Both the position numbers and the translations under genes were made by a program. Shown one piece after another: positions 25,434 to 32,219 of a DNA stretch of 64,000 nt. How positions within the stretch are numbered: the first letter of the stretch is position 1; each line of letters starts with the position of its first letter. A model generated the notes under the pieces. It saw nothing but the letters and a program-made list of their open reading frames with translations. It did no database searches and was not told the origin of the DNA. This DNA is from Algihabitans sp965233705 (GTDB lineage: Bacteria > Pseudomonadota > Alphaproteobacteria > Kiloniellales > DSM-21159): positions 1,612,001 to 1,676,000 of the forward strand of contig CBDDTF010000003.1 of NCBI GenBank assembly GCA_965233705.1, in the 5' to 3' direction.

Positions 25434-27217
25434 TTCCCGGCTGTCCCTTCGGGGCTGTCGCCATAAAGCAGTTTGAATGCCTGCTCGTAGGCGCCGTCCC
25501 GCGCGTTTCGAGCGTCTTCTATCGCATCGGAGACCTGAGCGATAAGCTCCCGCTCCTTATCCAGGAGCGGATGATCCTCAGGAAGAGGCTTTCGCGTCTT
25601 CGCAATACCATCCGCCAGGGTTGCGATACCCCGCATCCATGGGTTGAAGGCCCCGGAAAACAGGTAACGGCTGGTCCGCATGGGATGCAGCCATTTGAGC
25701 CCTTCGGCAATCCACGGGTTGGTCGCCGCCTGAACCCAGGGGCTGACGAAGGTGCGGTAAAGCGACTCGTTGAATTCCGACGCTTCGCGCACCCGCTCGA
25801 ATGCCTCGTTCTGTCGCGGAAACTCGATATCCTCGACCTGGCGATCCTCGAAGCTCACTGAGTATTGCGGCTTGTGGCAGTCGGGATCGCCGCTCGGGTT
25901 GTCGATCTTCATTTCGTAAAGGCCCGGCGCCAGGGCCTCGATCTCCTCCAGGCTCTCGAGGATCGCGCGGTGCTCAAAGCGGGCGACCTTGGCCGAGACG
26001 AAGATGCCGAGATGGCCGACGTGCGGATTGGTCAGATAGACAATGCGCTGACCGGCCTTTTTGAGATCGTCCGTGTCCTCGTAGACCGCGGGTATCCACG
26101 CCAAGGCCTGATGCGGCGGCGTGATGTTGTCGCCGTAGGAGGCGAAGACGACCAACGGGTTCCGGATGCGCCGCAGGTCGGCGATACAGCCGTCGCAAAT
26201 GCGCATCAGGCCCTTTTCGAGCTTGTTGCCGATGAACAGGTTCTCGACGATCGCGACGATCTCCTCGCGGCTCAGGAAGTAAAAGCCGTTCCACCAGCGT
26301 TCGAATTCGAGAAAACGCTCGCGCTCGGTATCGGCCTTGTTGAACAGGCCGGCATATTTCTCCCAGATGGCTTTCTCGGGCTTCAGGTTCTCGAAATTCT
26401 GGGCAAGCCAGGCGCCATCGAAGCGCCCGTCACCGAGATCCGCGGTGAAATGCGCGAGCCAGGCGCCGCCCAGCAGGCCGCCGCTCACCCGCATCGGATT
26501 GACCCCGGCCTCGCCCGCCCAATAGGACAGCGGCGAGCCGTTCAGGACTGCCGGGCCGACGAGGCCCTCGCAGTCGGCCGACAACAGGGTTACGGCCCAG
26601 CCCGCCTGGCAGTTGCCGTAGAGCACCGGCGGCTTGCCCGGGTGGCGCCGGACAAGCTCTTCGACGAAACGCCGGAGCGCATGCAGCACGTCGGCCAGCG
26701 TTTGACCCGGCGCGGGGTCGGGGAAGAACATCACGAAATAGACCGGATGCCCTTCATGCAGGGCCATGCCGACTTCGGAGTCGTGTTTGAAGCCGCCGAT
26801 GCCCGGTCCGTGCCCGGCGCGCGGATCGAGCACCATGACCGGCGGCTTGTCCGGATCGACGCAATCGTCCCAGCAGTCCTCGCCCACCTCCGTAATCCGC
26901 AACAAAGCGTAGTTCGCCGGATGGTCGAAGCGACGCGCGTCGAGGATCGTCTCGTATTTGAAGTCCAAGAGCGGCGGCAGGCCGGCGCGCTCGTGCTCCA
27001 GCATGTTGTCGGCCCGCTGCCGAAGCGTGTCCCAGAACAGGATCGACCGCTGCCAGAAGTCGACTTGATAATCGAGGAAGTCTTGACCGGGGAGCCTGGG
27101 CACCGGCGGCGCTTCCACGACCATGTCTCGCTTGGCGTCCACGGGGCTCACGACCTTGAGCGCCGACGCCGGTCGTTTCTTGCGGGCGGGAGCCTTTTGT
27201 TTTGCCGTGGTGGTCAT
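25430..27217 (-). CDS. DUF3141 alpha/beta-hydrolase-like protein
   Basis: A 595-aa protein of the DUF3141 family, distantly related to PHA synthases and depolymerases. Seen: PVMVLDPRAGHGPGIGGFK (130-144), a lipase-like box GNCQAGWA with the probable nucleophile C203, and a late GHLGIF segment that could supply the His. The N-terminal 30 residues are Lys/Ala-rich and resemble the tails of granule-bound proteins. It commonly travels with ackA-pta-type genes, as here. It probably acts on PHA or on acyl-CoA/acyl thioesters; the reaction is not known. It overlaps its neighbours on both sides by 4 bases. Confidence 0.8.
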   Translation of the reverse strand: MTTTAKQKAPARKKRPASALKVVSPVDAKRDMVVEAPPVPRLPGQDFLDYQVDFWQRSILFWDTLRQRADNMLEHERAGLPPLLDFKYETILDARRFDHPANYALLRITEVGEDCWDDCVDPDKPPVMVLDPRAGHGPGIGGFKHDSEVGMALHEGHPVYFVMFFPDPAPGQTLADVLHALRRFVEELVRRHPGKPPVLYGNCQAGWAVTLLSADCEGLVGPAVLNGSPLSYWAGEAGVNPMRVSGGLLGGAWLAHFTADLGDGRFDGAWLAQNFENLKPEKAIWEKYAGLFNKADTERERFLEFERWWNGFYFLSREEIVAIVENLFIGNKLEKGLMRICDGCIADLRRIRNPLVVFASYGDNITPPHQALAWIPAVYEDTDDLKKAGQRIVYLTNPHVGHLGIFVSAKVARFEHRAILESLEEIEALAPGLYEMKIDNPSGDPDCHKPQYSVSFEDRQVEDIEFPRQNEAFERVREASEFNESLYRTFVSPWVQAATNPWIAEGLKWLHPMRTSRYLFSGAFNPWMRGIATLADGIAKTRKPLPEDHPLLDKERELIAQVSDAIEDARNARDGAYEQAFKLLYGDSPEGTAGK

Positions 27218-27552
27218 GGCCGGCCCGCGCGGCCGCTACGCGCGGCGAAGAAATTGTAGAGAGGTCCGAAGACCAGGGCGACGTACCAGCCATAGGCGAA
27301 GCTTTCGGCAAGCCCGAGAAAGAAGCTCGGCCAGCTCAGCCATGTGAAGCCGGGCAGCAGACGGAGCCAGCTCTCGTACATCGCCTGGCCGGGAAACAAG
27401 AGATCGAAGCCGACGCAAAGCGCAAACGTGACCGCCAGAAACAAGCCGAGGCTCATGCCGAATGCAATGATGGGAACCCGCGGCGCGGCTTGAGTTGGCA
27501 GGGGCGTTCCGGACCGAGGTGCGGTCATCGAAGACGCTGGGGCATCAGACAT
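27214..27552 (-). CDS. Small membrane protein, paralogue of the 20.8-kb one
   Basis: A 112-aa protein with two membrane segments. Its C-terminal part (LPGFTWLSWPSFFLGLAESF, then AYGWYVALVFGPLYNFF) is the same design as the 89-aa protein at 20815-21084. The ATG at 27552 lies within the last codons of the YHS gene (8-base overlap), which fixes the start and shows the two were made as one coupled set before the IS insertion. It overlaps the DUF3141 gene by 4 bases. Function unknown; membrane accessory of the metal/PHA unit. Confidence 0.65.
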   Translation of the reverse strand: MSDAPASSMTAPRSGTPLPTQAAPRVPIIAFGMSLGLFLAVTFALCVGFDLLFPGQAMYESWLRLLPGFTWLSWPSFFLGLAESFAYGWYVALVFGPLYNFFAARSGRAGRP

Positions 27553-27652
27553 GGCTGTTCTCCAGTTGGGGCTGCGGCCCCTTGGCGTGGGGACCGACAT
27601 ATTGCTCGGGCGCGGCCTCGAATATCTCGCGGCATTCCCGCGAGCAGAAATA
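27545..27652 (-). pseudogene. 3' half of a YHS/membrane gene cut by IS630
   Basis: The C-terminal 36 codons of a YHS domain (YFCSRECREIF, then an EQY-containing tail) up to the stop at 27545. Joined to the 5' half at 28704-28951 after removing the IS and one TA, the frame is restored exactly: 354 bases, 117 residues, with VYYFCS across the junction. The downstream small membrane gene starts inside this fragment. Confidence 0.85.
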
Positions 27653-27665
27653 GAGCGGATTCATC

Positions 27666-28264
27666 TCATTCGCAGTCGTATCCGCATGCTTCGAAGTAGT
27701 TTTGGCACTCGTCTGGTGAGAAGGTGTCGAGAGCGTCGGCGATGCTCTGCCAAAGGTCGTCAACTGTTCGGGCCGCGGCTCTGCGCAGGAAGGCTTTCAT
27801 TTTGGAGAAGGCATTTTCGATCGGGTTGAAGTCGGGGCTGTAGGGCGGCAGGTAGAGCAGCTGCGCCCCCGCCGCTTCTATGGCCTGGCGTATCGCGGTC
27901 GGCTTGTGAGCTGGCAGATTGTCCATGATGACGGTGTCGCCGGGCGAGAGTGTCGGGACCAGGACCTGCTCGACATAGGCCAGGAAGGCCGCGCCGTTCA
28001 TTGGTCCGTCGAGGACCATGGGCGCGGTCATGCCCGACAGGCGGAGCGCGCCGGTGAACGTGGTTGTCTTCCAGTGGCCATGGGGAACCGGTGCCCGGCA
28101 CCGCTCACCCTTCGCCGCCCGGCCATAGAGGCGCGCCATCTTGGTCGAGGCGCCGGTCTCGTCAATGAAGACCAGTTTCTCAGGATCGAGATCAGGCTGA
28201 GCCTCGAACCAGGCCTCACGCCTACGCCGCACGTCGGGACGCTGCTGCTCGCTGGCGTGTGCGG
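27666..28264 (-). CDS. IS630 transposase, orfB (DDE domain)
   Basis: The catalytic half of the transposase, in the +1 frame relative to orfA. DDE residues: FIDETGAS, then IMDNLPAHK, then PDFNPIENAFSKMK. The stop codon lies inside the left terminal repeat. There is no credible start of its own; the full protein is probably made by slippage on the run of eight A at 28265-28272 (minus strand), where orfA and orfB overlap. The listed end is where that run finishes. Confidence 0.8.
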
Positions 28265-28611
28265 TTTTTTTTGAAGGTGATCGCGCGCCGGTCGAGCCAG
28301 TACCAGATGGTGGCGGGCACGACGCGCAGGCCGCGTTCGCTTGCCAGCTGGTCGGCGATCTCGACAAGCGTGATGTCCTTGTCGGCCTCGATCAGGGCGA
28401 GGATGAAGTCCGCATGCGGATCGAGCACCGACCCGAAGCCAGACCCCTGCGGCTTGGGCAACACATCGCCCGTCGCACGCTTCAGCCGAACCCAGGCACC
28501 AACCGCCGCCTTGCTCACCGAAAACCGCTTCGCCGCCTGACCGGTCGAAAGCCCAGCTTCCACCGCCGCAACTGCGCGGCGGCGGAGATCTGTATCCAAG
28601 GGTCTGCCCAT
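28222..28611 (-). CDS. IS630 transposase, orfA (HTH domain)
   Basis: The 129-aa N-terminal part of the transposase, with an HTH (LSTGQAAKRFSVSKAAVGAWV) and a second winged-type segment (DITLVEIADQLASERGLRV). ATG at 28611 behind GGAGG. The frame reads through the A8 run and ends after ~16 out-of-register residues, so orfA alone would be a DNA-binding, possibly inhibitory product. Frameshifted IS630 transposases are well known. Confidence 0.8.
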   Translation of the reverse strand: MGRPLDTDLRRRAVAAVEAGLSTGQAAKRFSVSKAAVGAWVRLKRATGDVLPKPQGSGFGSVLDPHADFILALIEADKDITLVEIADQLASERGLRVVPATIWYWLDRRAITFKKNRTRQRAAASRRAA

Positions 28612-28703
28612 CTCATCCTCCAAGCTATCAACTCGGAGGAATCGAATCAGTGTTCGGCCAGAATGGGAATCCCAAACCGACTCCCGTTGGGATGAATTTG
28701 CTC

Positions 28704-28951
28704 TAGTAGACGCTGCCGTCATGGACGCTCGGCTTGGCCCCGTTGGTGCTGACGGTCTTGCCGCAGACGGGGTCGACGTCCTTGACCGGCGGGATCCACC
28801 GCAGTCCCTCGGCCTCTCCCCGCCCCTCTTGGCCGCCGCCGCCATGTTTGGCCTTGCCGTGGCCATGTCCCATGACGTGGGCGCCGCAGCCAAACCGCAT
28901 CATCAGGAAGATGATCACCGCCCAGATCAGGAAATAGAACAGCGCGTTCAT
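28704..28951 (-). pseudogene. 5' half of a YHS/membrane gene cut by IS630
   Basis: Encodes a membrane helix (residues 4-20), a Cys/His-rich linker (GCGAHVMGHGHGKAKHGGGG) and the first half of a YHS domain (DVDPVCGKTV). The insertion creates a TAG stop right at the junction, so an 82-residue stub lacking the second Cys cluster can still be made. ATG at 28951 follows AGGTGGGG. The intact form would have tethered a metal-binding YHS domain to the membrane. Confidence 0.85.
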
Positions 28952-28966
28952 GGACCCCACCTGCAG

Positions 28967-29512
28967 CTATTTTTTCGCCGAGCTGGTCTTCGAGGCCGCG
29001 CCGGCGCGTTTTGCTGTCGGTTCCGTGCGGTTTTCCGCCGTAGGAAGGTCAACCTCATTCTCGGCCGCATCCTTGCTAGGACCGCAGCAGCATCCAGCCC
29101 TCTTCGCCGGCTGTTCCGTTCGGCTTTCACGCGTGGGACGGTCAGTCAATTTCCCCGTCGCCTCATGAGCCAGGCCGGCGCAGCACTTGGAGGTTATCTC
29201 GCCAAGTTCGCCGACATGGGTGACGAACGCGCCGAACAGATCGCGATAGGCCTCGGTCTGCCGCTCGAAGATGGCCTTGGGATCCGACGCGCCCTCGCCG
29301 CGCTCGAACGTGGCGTTCATCTGGTCGGCGCCGGCTTTGAGGAATGCGGCCTGGCGCTCGGTAATCTCTTGGGTGCTGTCGAGCATGAGGTTCGCCATGC
29401 GCCGGACGGCGTCGATATTGCGCATCTGCAGGGCCGTCATGGCTTCGAGGTCGAGTCCCCGGAAGCGCAGCAAGGCGGGGGTGGGGGATTGGGATGACGA
29501 TGTGTCTGGCAT
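28967..29512 (-). CDS. Phasin-family PHA granule protein
   Basis: A 181-aa phasin. The helical core (about 25-120: LDLEAMTALQMRNIDAVRRM, then QEITERQAAFLKAGADQM) matches phasin_2-type granule-coating proteins. The tail holds an imperfect repeat (RTEQPAKRAG and RTEPTAKRAG) and a CCCG motif, resembling the Ala/Lys-rich tails of PHA proteins but with an added Cys triplet. ATG at 29512 follows AAAGGAG. It is the first gene behind the ECF-type promoter at 29607-29632 and leads the PHA/acetate/metal operon. Confidence 0.82.
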   Translation of the reverse strand: MPDTSSSQSPTPALLRFRGLDLEAMTALQMRNIDAVRRMANLMLDSTQEITERQAAFLKAGADQMNATFERGEGASDPKAIFERQTEAYRDLFGAFVTHVGELGEITSKCCAGLAHEATGKLTDRPTRESRTEQPAKRAGCCCGPSKDAAENEVDLPTAENRTEPTAKRAGAASKTSSAKK

Positions 29513-29606
29513 GGTCGGCTCCTTTGGACGGTCGGTCAGATCGAATGTTGCCGTCCCGGAGCGCCACACAATGGCGCAGCGGAACTTCCGAACTGATGAC
29601 CAGATA

Positions 29607-29632
29607 GACGGTCCAGAAGGGGCTTCGTTACA
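29607..29632 (-). promoter_or_regulatory. ECF-type promoter TGTAACG-N15-CGTC upstream of phasin
   Basis: On the minus strand TGTAACG (29632-29626), 15 bases, CGTC (29610-29607). It overlaps the stop of the ECF sigma gene and lies ~95 bases before the phasin start. Its full upstream box ACTGTAACGAA is identical to those at 30.35 and 31.83 kb. Confidence 0.75.
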
Positions 29633-30242
29633 GTTTGGGCGTGTCTTGCCCGATATCGGCGCGCAGATGCGTGCCATAGTCGCAGTCGCAATCCATATAG
29701 CCATGGATCGGGCAGGTCCGGCAGGTCTCTTCGAGCCGCTGCCGGAGGGCCTGCCGGGCCCGGTGCAGGCGCACGCGAAGATTAGTCTCGGTGATGCCGA
29801 GCGTGCTGACAATGCTTTCGCGCGATTCGCCGATCAGGTCGGCGCGCCACAGGATGTCCGCATATTCTGGCTTCAGCGTCGGCAGGAGCTTGTAAAGGCA
29901 CATGCAGACGATGAGATCGAGGTCGTCCTTGCCCTCGCCCGTGAGTCGCACCGACTCCAGATATTGGTATTCACTCTCGGACTGGCGTCTTTTGCCCTGG
30001 GCGCGGTAATAGTCGATCAAGGTCGTCTCAAGCACCCGGCGCATCCAGGCGCGAAGCTTTTCGGTTTCGCGAACGTCGCCGATCCGCGTCAGCACCTTGA
30101 CATAGAAATCGTGCAGGACATCGGCGGCCTCGTCCTCGTTGCCGAGTCGGCGCGTGAGGAAACGCAGCAGGTCCTGATGGATCTCCACCATGACCGCATG
30201 GACGGCGTCTCCTGGCAATTTGCTATCTTGATCGTCCGTCAT
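29628..30242 (-). CDS. CorE-like ECF sigma factor with Cys-rich tail
   Basis: A 204-aa ECF sigma factor. Sigma2 spans about 20-90 (DEAADVLHDFYVKVL; IDYYRAQGKRR) and sigma4 about 118-170 (GITETNLRVRLHRARQALRQ). A CxC pair (C113, C115) sits in the linker and the C-terminus holds C174-x2-C177-x2-H180-x4-C185-x-C187-x4-H192. CxC plus a C-terminal Cys-rich domain is the hallmark of CorE-type (former ECF44) copper-sensing sigma factors, which act without an anti-sigma; none is seen nearby. ATG at 30242 follows GGGAG. It is flanked on both sides by copies of the proposed target promoter. Confidence 0.85.
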   Translation of the reverse strand: MTDDQDSKLPGDAVHAVMVEIHQDLLRFLTRRLGNEDEAADVLHDFYVKVLTRIGDVRETEKLRAWMRRVLETTLIDYYRAQGKRRQSESEYQYLESVRLTGEGKDDLDLIVCMCLYKLLPTLKPEYADILWRADLIGESRESIVSTLGITETNLRVRLHRARQALRQRLEETCRTCPIHGYMDCDCDYGTHLRADIGQDTPKL

Positions 30243-30346
30243 GTCGGCTCCCGGCACCGGTCTAATGCGCCCATGCAGTTGGTTCAACGATTTCCCTTAC
30301 CGAACCCTGTTCCTCTCATCGAACCGTCCAGGCGAAGTTATAGGAC

Positions 30347-30372
30347 TGTAACGAACGGCTCAGATCGCCGTC
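30347..30372 (+). promoter_or_regulatory. ECF-type promoter TGTAACG-N15-CGTC upstream of cfa
   Basis: TGTAACG at 30347-30353, 15 bases, CGTC at 30369-30372, in the 258-base gap between the divergent sigma gene and cfa. It points towards cfa, ~130 bases ahead of its start. Confidence 0.75.
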
Positions 30373-30500
30373 ATTAAGGGCGGTCTTTTAGGGAACTGCG
30401 AAGCGCGGGAGAGGTAATTTCGGCGCCGCAATCCAAAATCAAATAGTGCGAGGAAGTAGTCCTTGTAAAGACCTAATGGTCTCAACGACGAGAAAAGACG

Positions 30501-31733
30501 ATGTGGGCTCGATTTCTATCATTCTTTCTATCCCGTCTGATCAAACAAGGCGCATTGGTCGCCATCTACGCCGATGGGCGGTCGAAGCAGTACGGCGAAG
30601 ACTCATCGTCGCCGGTTACCGTGCGGTTTCATGCGCGGTCGCTGCCGCGCAAGCTCCTGGTCAACCCCGACCTCGCGCTCGGCGAGGCCTATATGGACGG
30701 GACGCTCACCATCGAGGAGGACGACATCTACGGTCTCGTCGAACTGCTCGTGGTCAATCTGGCTCATCAGCCCGACGTATGGCACTATCGATCGTTGGCA
30801 CGCCTCCGGCGGCTCTACCGCAGGCTCGCACAGTTCAATCCGGCCGAGCGGGCGCGGCGCAATGTGGCGCATCATTACGACCTGTCCGGAGCGCTTTACG
30901 ACCTGTTCCTGGATACCGACCGTCAGTATTCCTGCGCTTATTTCCGTAGACCCGAAGACGGTCTGGAGGCCGCCCAGGAAAACAAGAAAGCCCTCATCGC
31001 CGCCAAGCTTCTCCTCGAGCCGGGCCAGCGGGTCCTCGATATCGGTTGCGGCTGGGGCGGACTTGGGCTTCATCTGGCGCGTGACCATGGCGCTAGCGTG
31101 ACTGGCGTTACGCTCTCGCAGGAACAGCATCGGATTGCCGAGGAGCGTGCGCGCGCAGGGGGGCTTGCCGAAAGGACCAGGTTCCGGCTGCAAGACTACC
31201 GGCAGGTCGATGGTACTTTTGATCGGATAGTGTCGGTGGGCATGTTCGAGCATGTCGGCGTCCCCCATTACCGGGAATTCTTCACGACGGTGCGCGACCG
31301 CCTCGCGGATGACGGCGTTGCGCTGCTGCATACGATCGGCCGGGCCGACGGACCGGGCGCGACCAATCCCTGGATGGCAAAGTACATCTTTCCCGGCGGC
31401 TACAGCCCGGCCCTGTCGGAGGTCCTCGCCGTCATCGAAAGATCCGGCCTCTATGTGACCGATATCGAAGTGTGGCGCCTTCACTACGCGGAAACGCTGA
31501 GGGCCTGGCACAAACGGTTCGAAGCCAATCTGGACCGCGTACGCGAGATTTATGATGAACGCTTCTGCCGCATGTGGCGGTTTTACCTCATCGTGAGCGA
31601 ACTGGCCTTCCGGCACAACGGTCACGTCGTCTTCCAAATCCAGCTTGCCAAGAAGCAGGACGCCGTGCCGCTGACCAGAGAATACTTAACCGCCGGCGAG
31701 ACGCAGAGCGCGCTGGCCACTTCCGCAGCGTAG
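30501..31733 (+). CDS. cfa: Cyclopropane-fatty-acyl-phospholipid synthase
   Basis: A 410-aa SAM-dependent enzyme that turns unsaturated acyl chains of membrane phospholipids into cyclopropane rings. The SAM motif VLDIGCGWGGLGLHLA is near residue 180. The N-terminal domain includes RRNVAHHYDLSGALYDLFLD, and the C-terminal part carries SVGMFEHVG and YIFPGGYSP, all typical of Cfa. The start ATG opens a hydrophobic MWARFLSFF segment. Cyclopropanation hardens membranes against acid, oxidants and metals, in line with the proposed metal-responsive promoter upstream. Confidence 0.93.
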   Translation: MWARFLSFFLSRLIKQGALVAIYADGRSKQYGEDSSSPVTVRFHARSLPRKLLVNPDLALGEAYMDGTLTIEEDDIYGLVELLVVNLAHQPDVWHYRSLARLRRLYRRLAQFNPAERARRNVAHHYDLSGALYDLFLDTDRQYSCAYFRRPEDGLEAAQENKKALIAAKLLLEPGQRVLDIGCGWGGLGLHLARDHGASVTGVTLSQEQHRIAEERARAGGLAERTRFRLQDYRQVDGTFDRIVSVGMFEHVGVPHYREFFTTVRDRLADDGVALLHTIGRADGPGATNPWMAKYIFPGGYSPALSEVLAVIERSGLYVTDIEVWRLHYAETLRAWHKRFEANLDRVREIYDERFCRMWRFYLIVSELAFRHNGHVVFQIQLAKKQDAVPLTREYLTAGETQSALATSAA

Positions 31734-31830
31734 CAATCACCCGGCAGCCCCCAGCGATATCGTGCCGTGATCCCGCACTTTGCTGGCGGGCGGCAAGACC
31801 ATCCAAGCCGGCCCGAGACCGTCGCAAAAC

Positions 31831-31856
31831 TGTAACGAATCGCCCGCGTGGCCGTC
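31831..31856 (+). promoter_or_regulatory. ECF-type promoter TGTAACG-N15-CGTC
   Basis: TGTAACG at 31831-31837, 15 bases, CGTC at 31853-31856, with the same ACTGTAACGAA context as the cfa and phasin copies. It precedes the 70-aa gene at 31963 by ~105 bases and could serve the polyphosphate genes behind it. Confidence 0.75.
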
Positions 31857-31962
31857 TCTCTTGACAAAGCAAGACGACTCAGACGGCTGCGACCGGTCAA
31901 TGCCGCTGCCGAAAATTCGCAGTTCAAGTCGATATGTCGGATCAAGATATGGAGGTTGCCAG

Positions 31963-32175
31963 ATGCATAATTTCCGGGATGAACGCACAGGTCGTCAAAT
32001 CATCACGACCTACGCGCCGATCTTCAGAGGGAAGCTGGAGAAGCTCGAAAGACGCGGACAAGGGCATTGCGCGGAAGCAGTCAAACTTCGAAAAACCCTC
32101 GCACTGATAGACCGCGCACAGACTCGACCCCACCTTGAAGACGGCCGTCAGCCGTTTCTCGCCGCGGCCGAATGA
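31963..32175 (+). CDS. 70-aa basic hypothetical protein
   Basis: A small basic protein with no membrane segment and no recognised motif: an Arg/Lys-rich centre (GKLEKLERRGQGH) that could form a short amphipathic helix. ATG at 31963 follows GGAGG at good spacing. It is the first gene after an ECF-type promoter and 44 bases ahead of the CYTH-CHAD gene, so it may act with polyphosphate, which is bound by basic helices (inference). Confidence 0.6.
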   Translation: MHNFRDERTGRQIITTYAPIFRGKLEKLERRGQGHCAEAVKLRKTLALIDRAQTRPHLEDGRQPFLAAAE

Positions 32176-32219
32176 CGGATGTGTAACCTCCTGATCAAGT
32201 TGAGAAGAGCGAGCGCTCC

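Larger units (their letters stand above)
27653..28703 (-). mobile_element. IS630-family insertion sequence (1,051 bp)
   Basis: The element is bounded by imperfect ~25-base terminal inverted repeats (inside-reading ends begin GAGCGGATTCATC on the left and GAGCAAATTCATC on the right; 18 of 25 positions match). It is flanked by a duplicated TA at 27651-27652 and 28704-28705, the IS630/Tc1 target rule. It carries orfA and orfB of a DDE transposase on the minus strand, co-directional with the host operon. Confidence 0.9.

Noticed and set aside
32170..32200. TGTGTAACC before the CYTH-CHAD gene as a promoter copy
   Set aside because: The seventh base differs and no CGTC follows at the proper distance.
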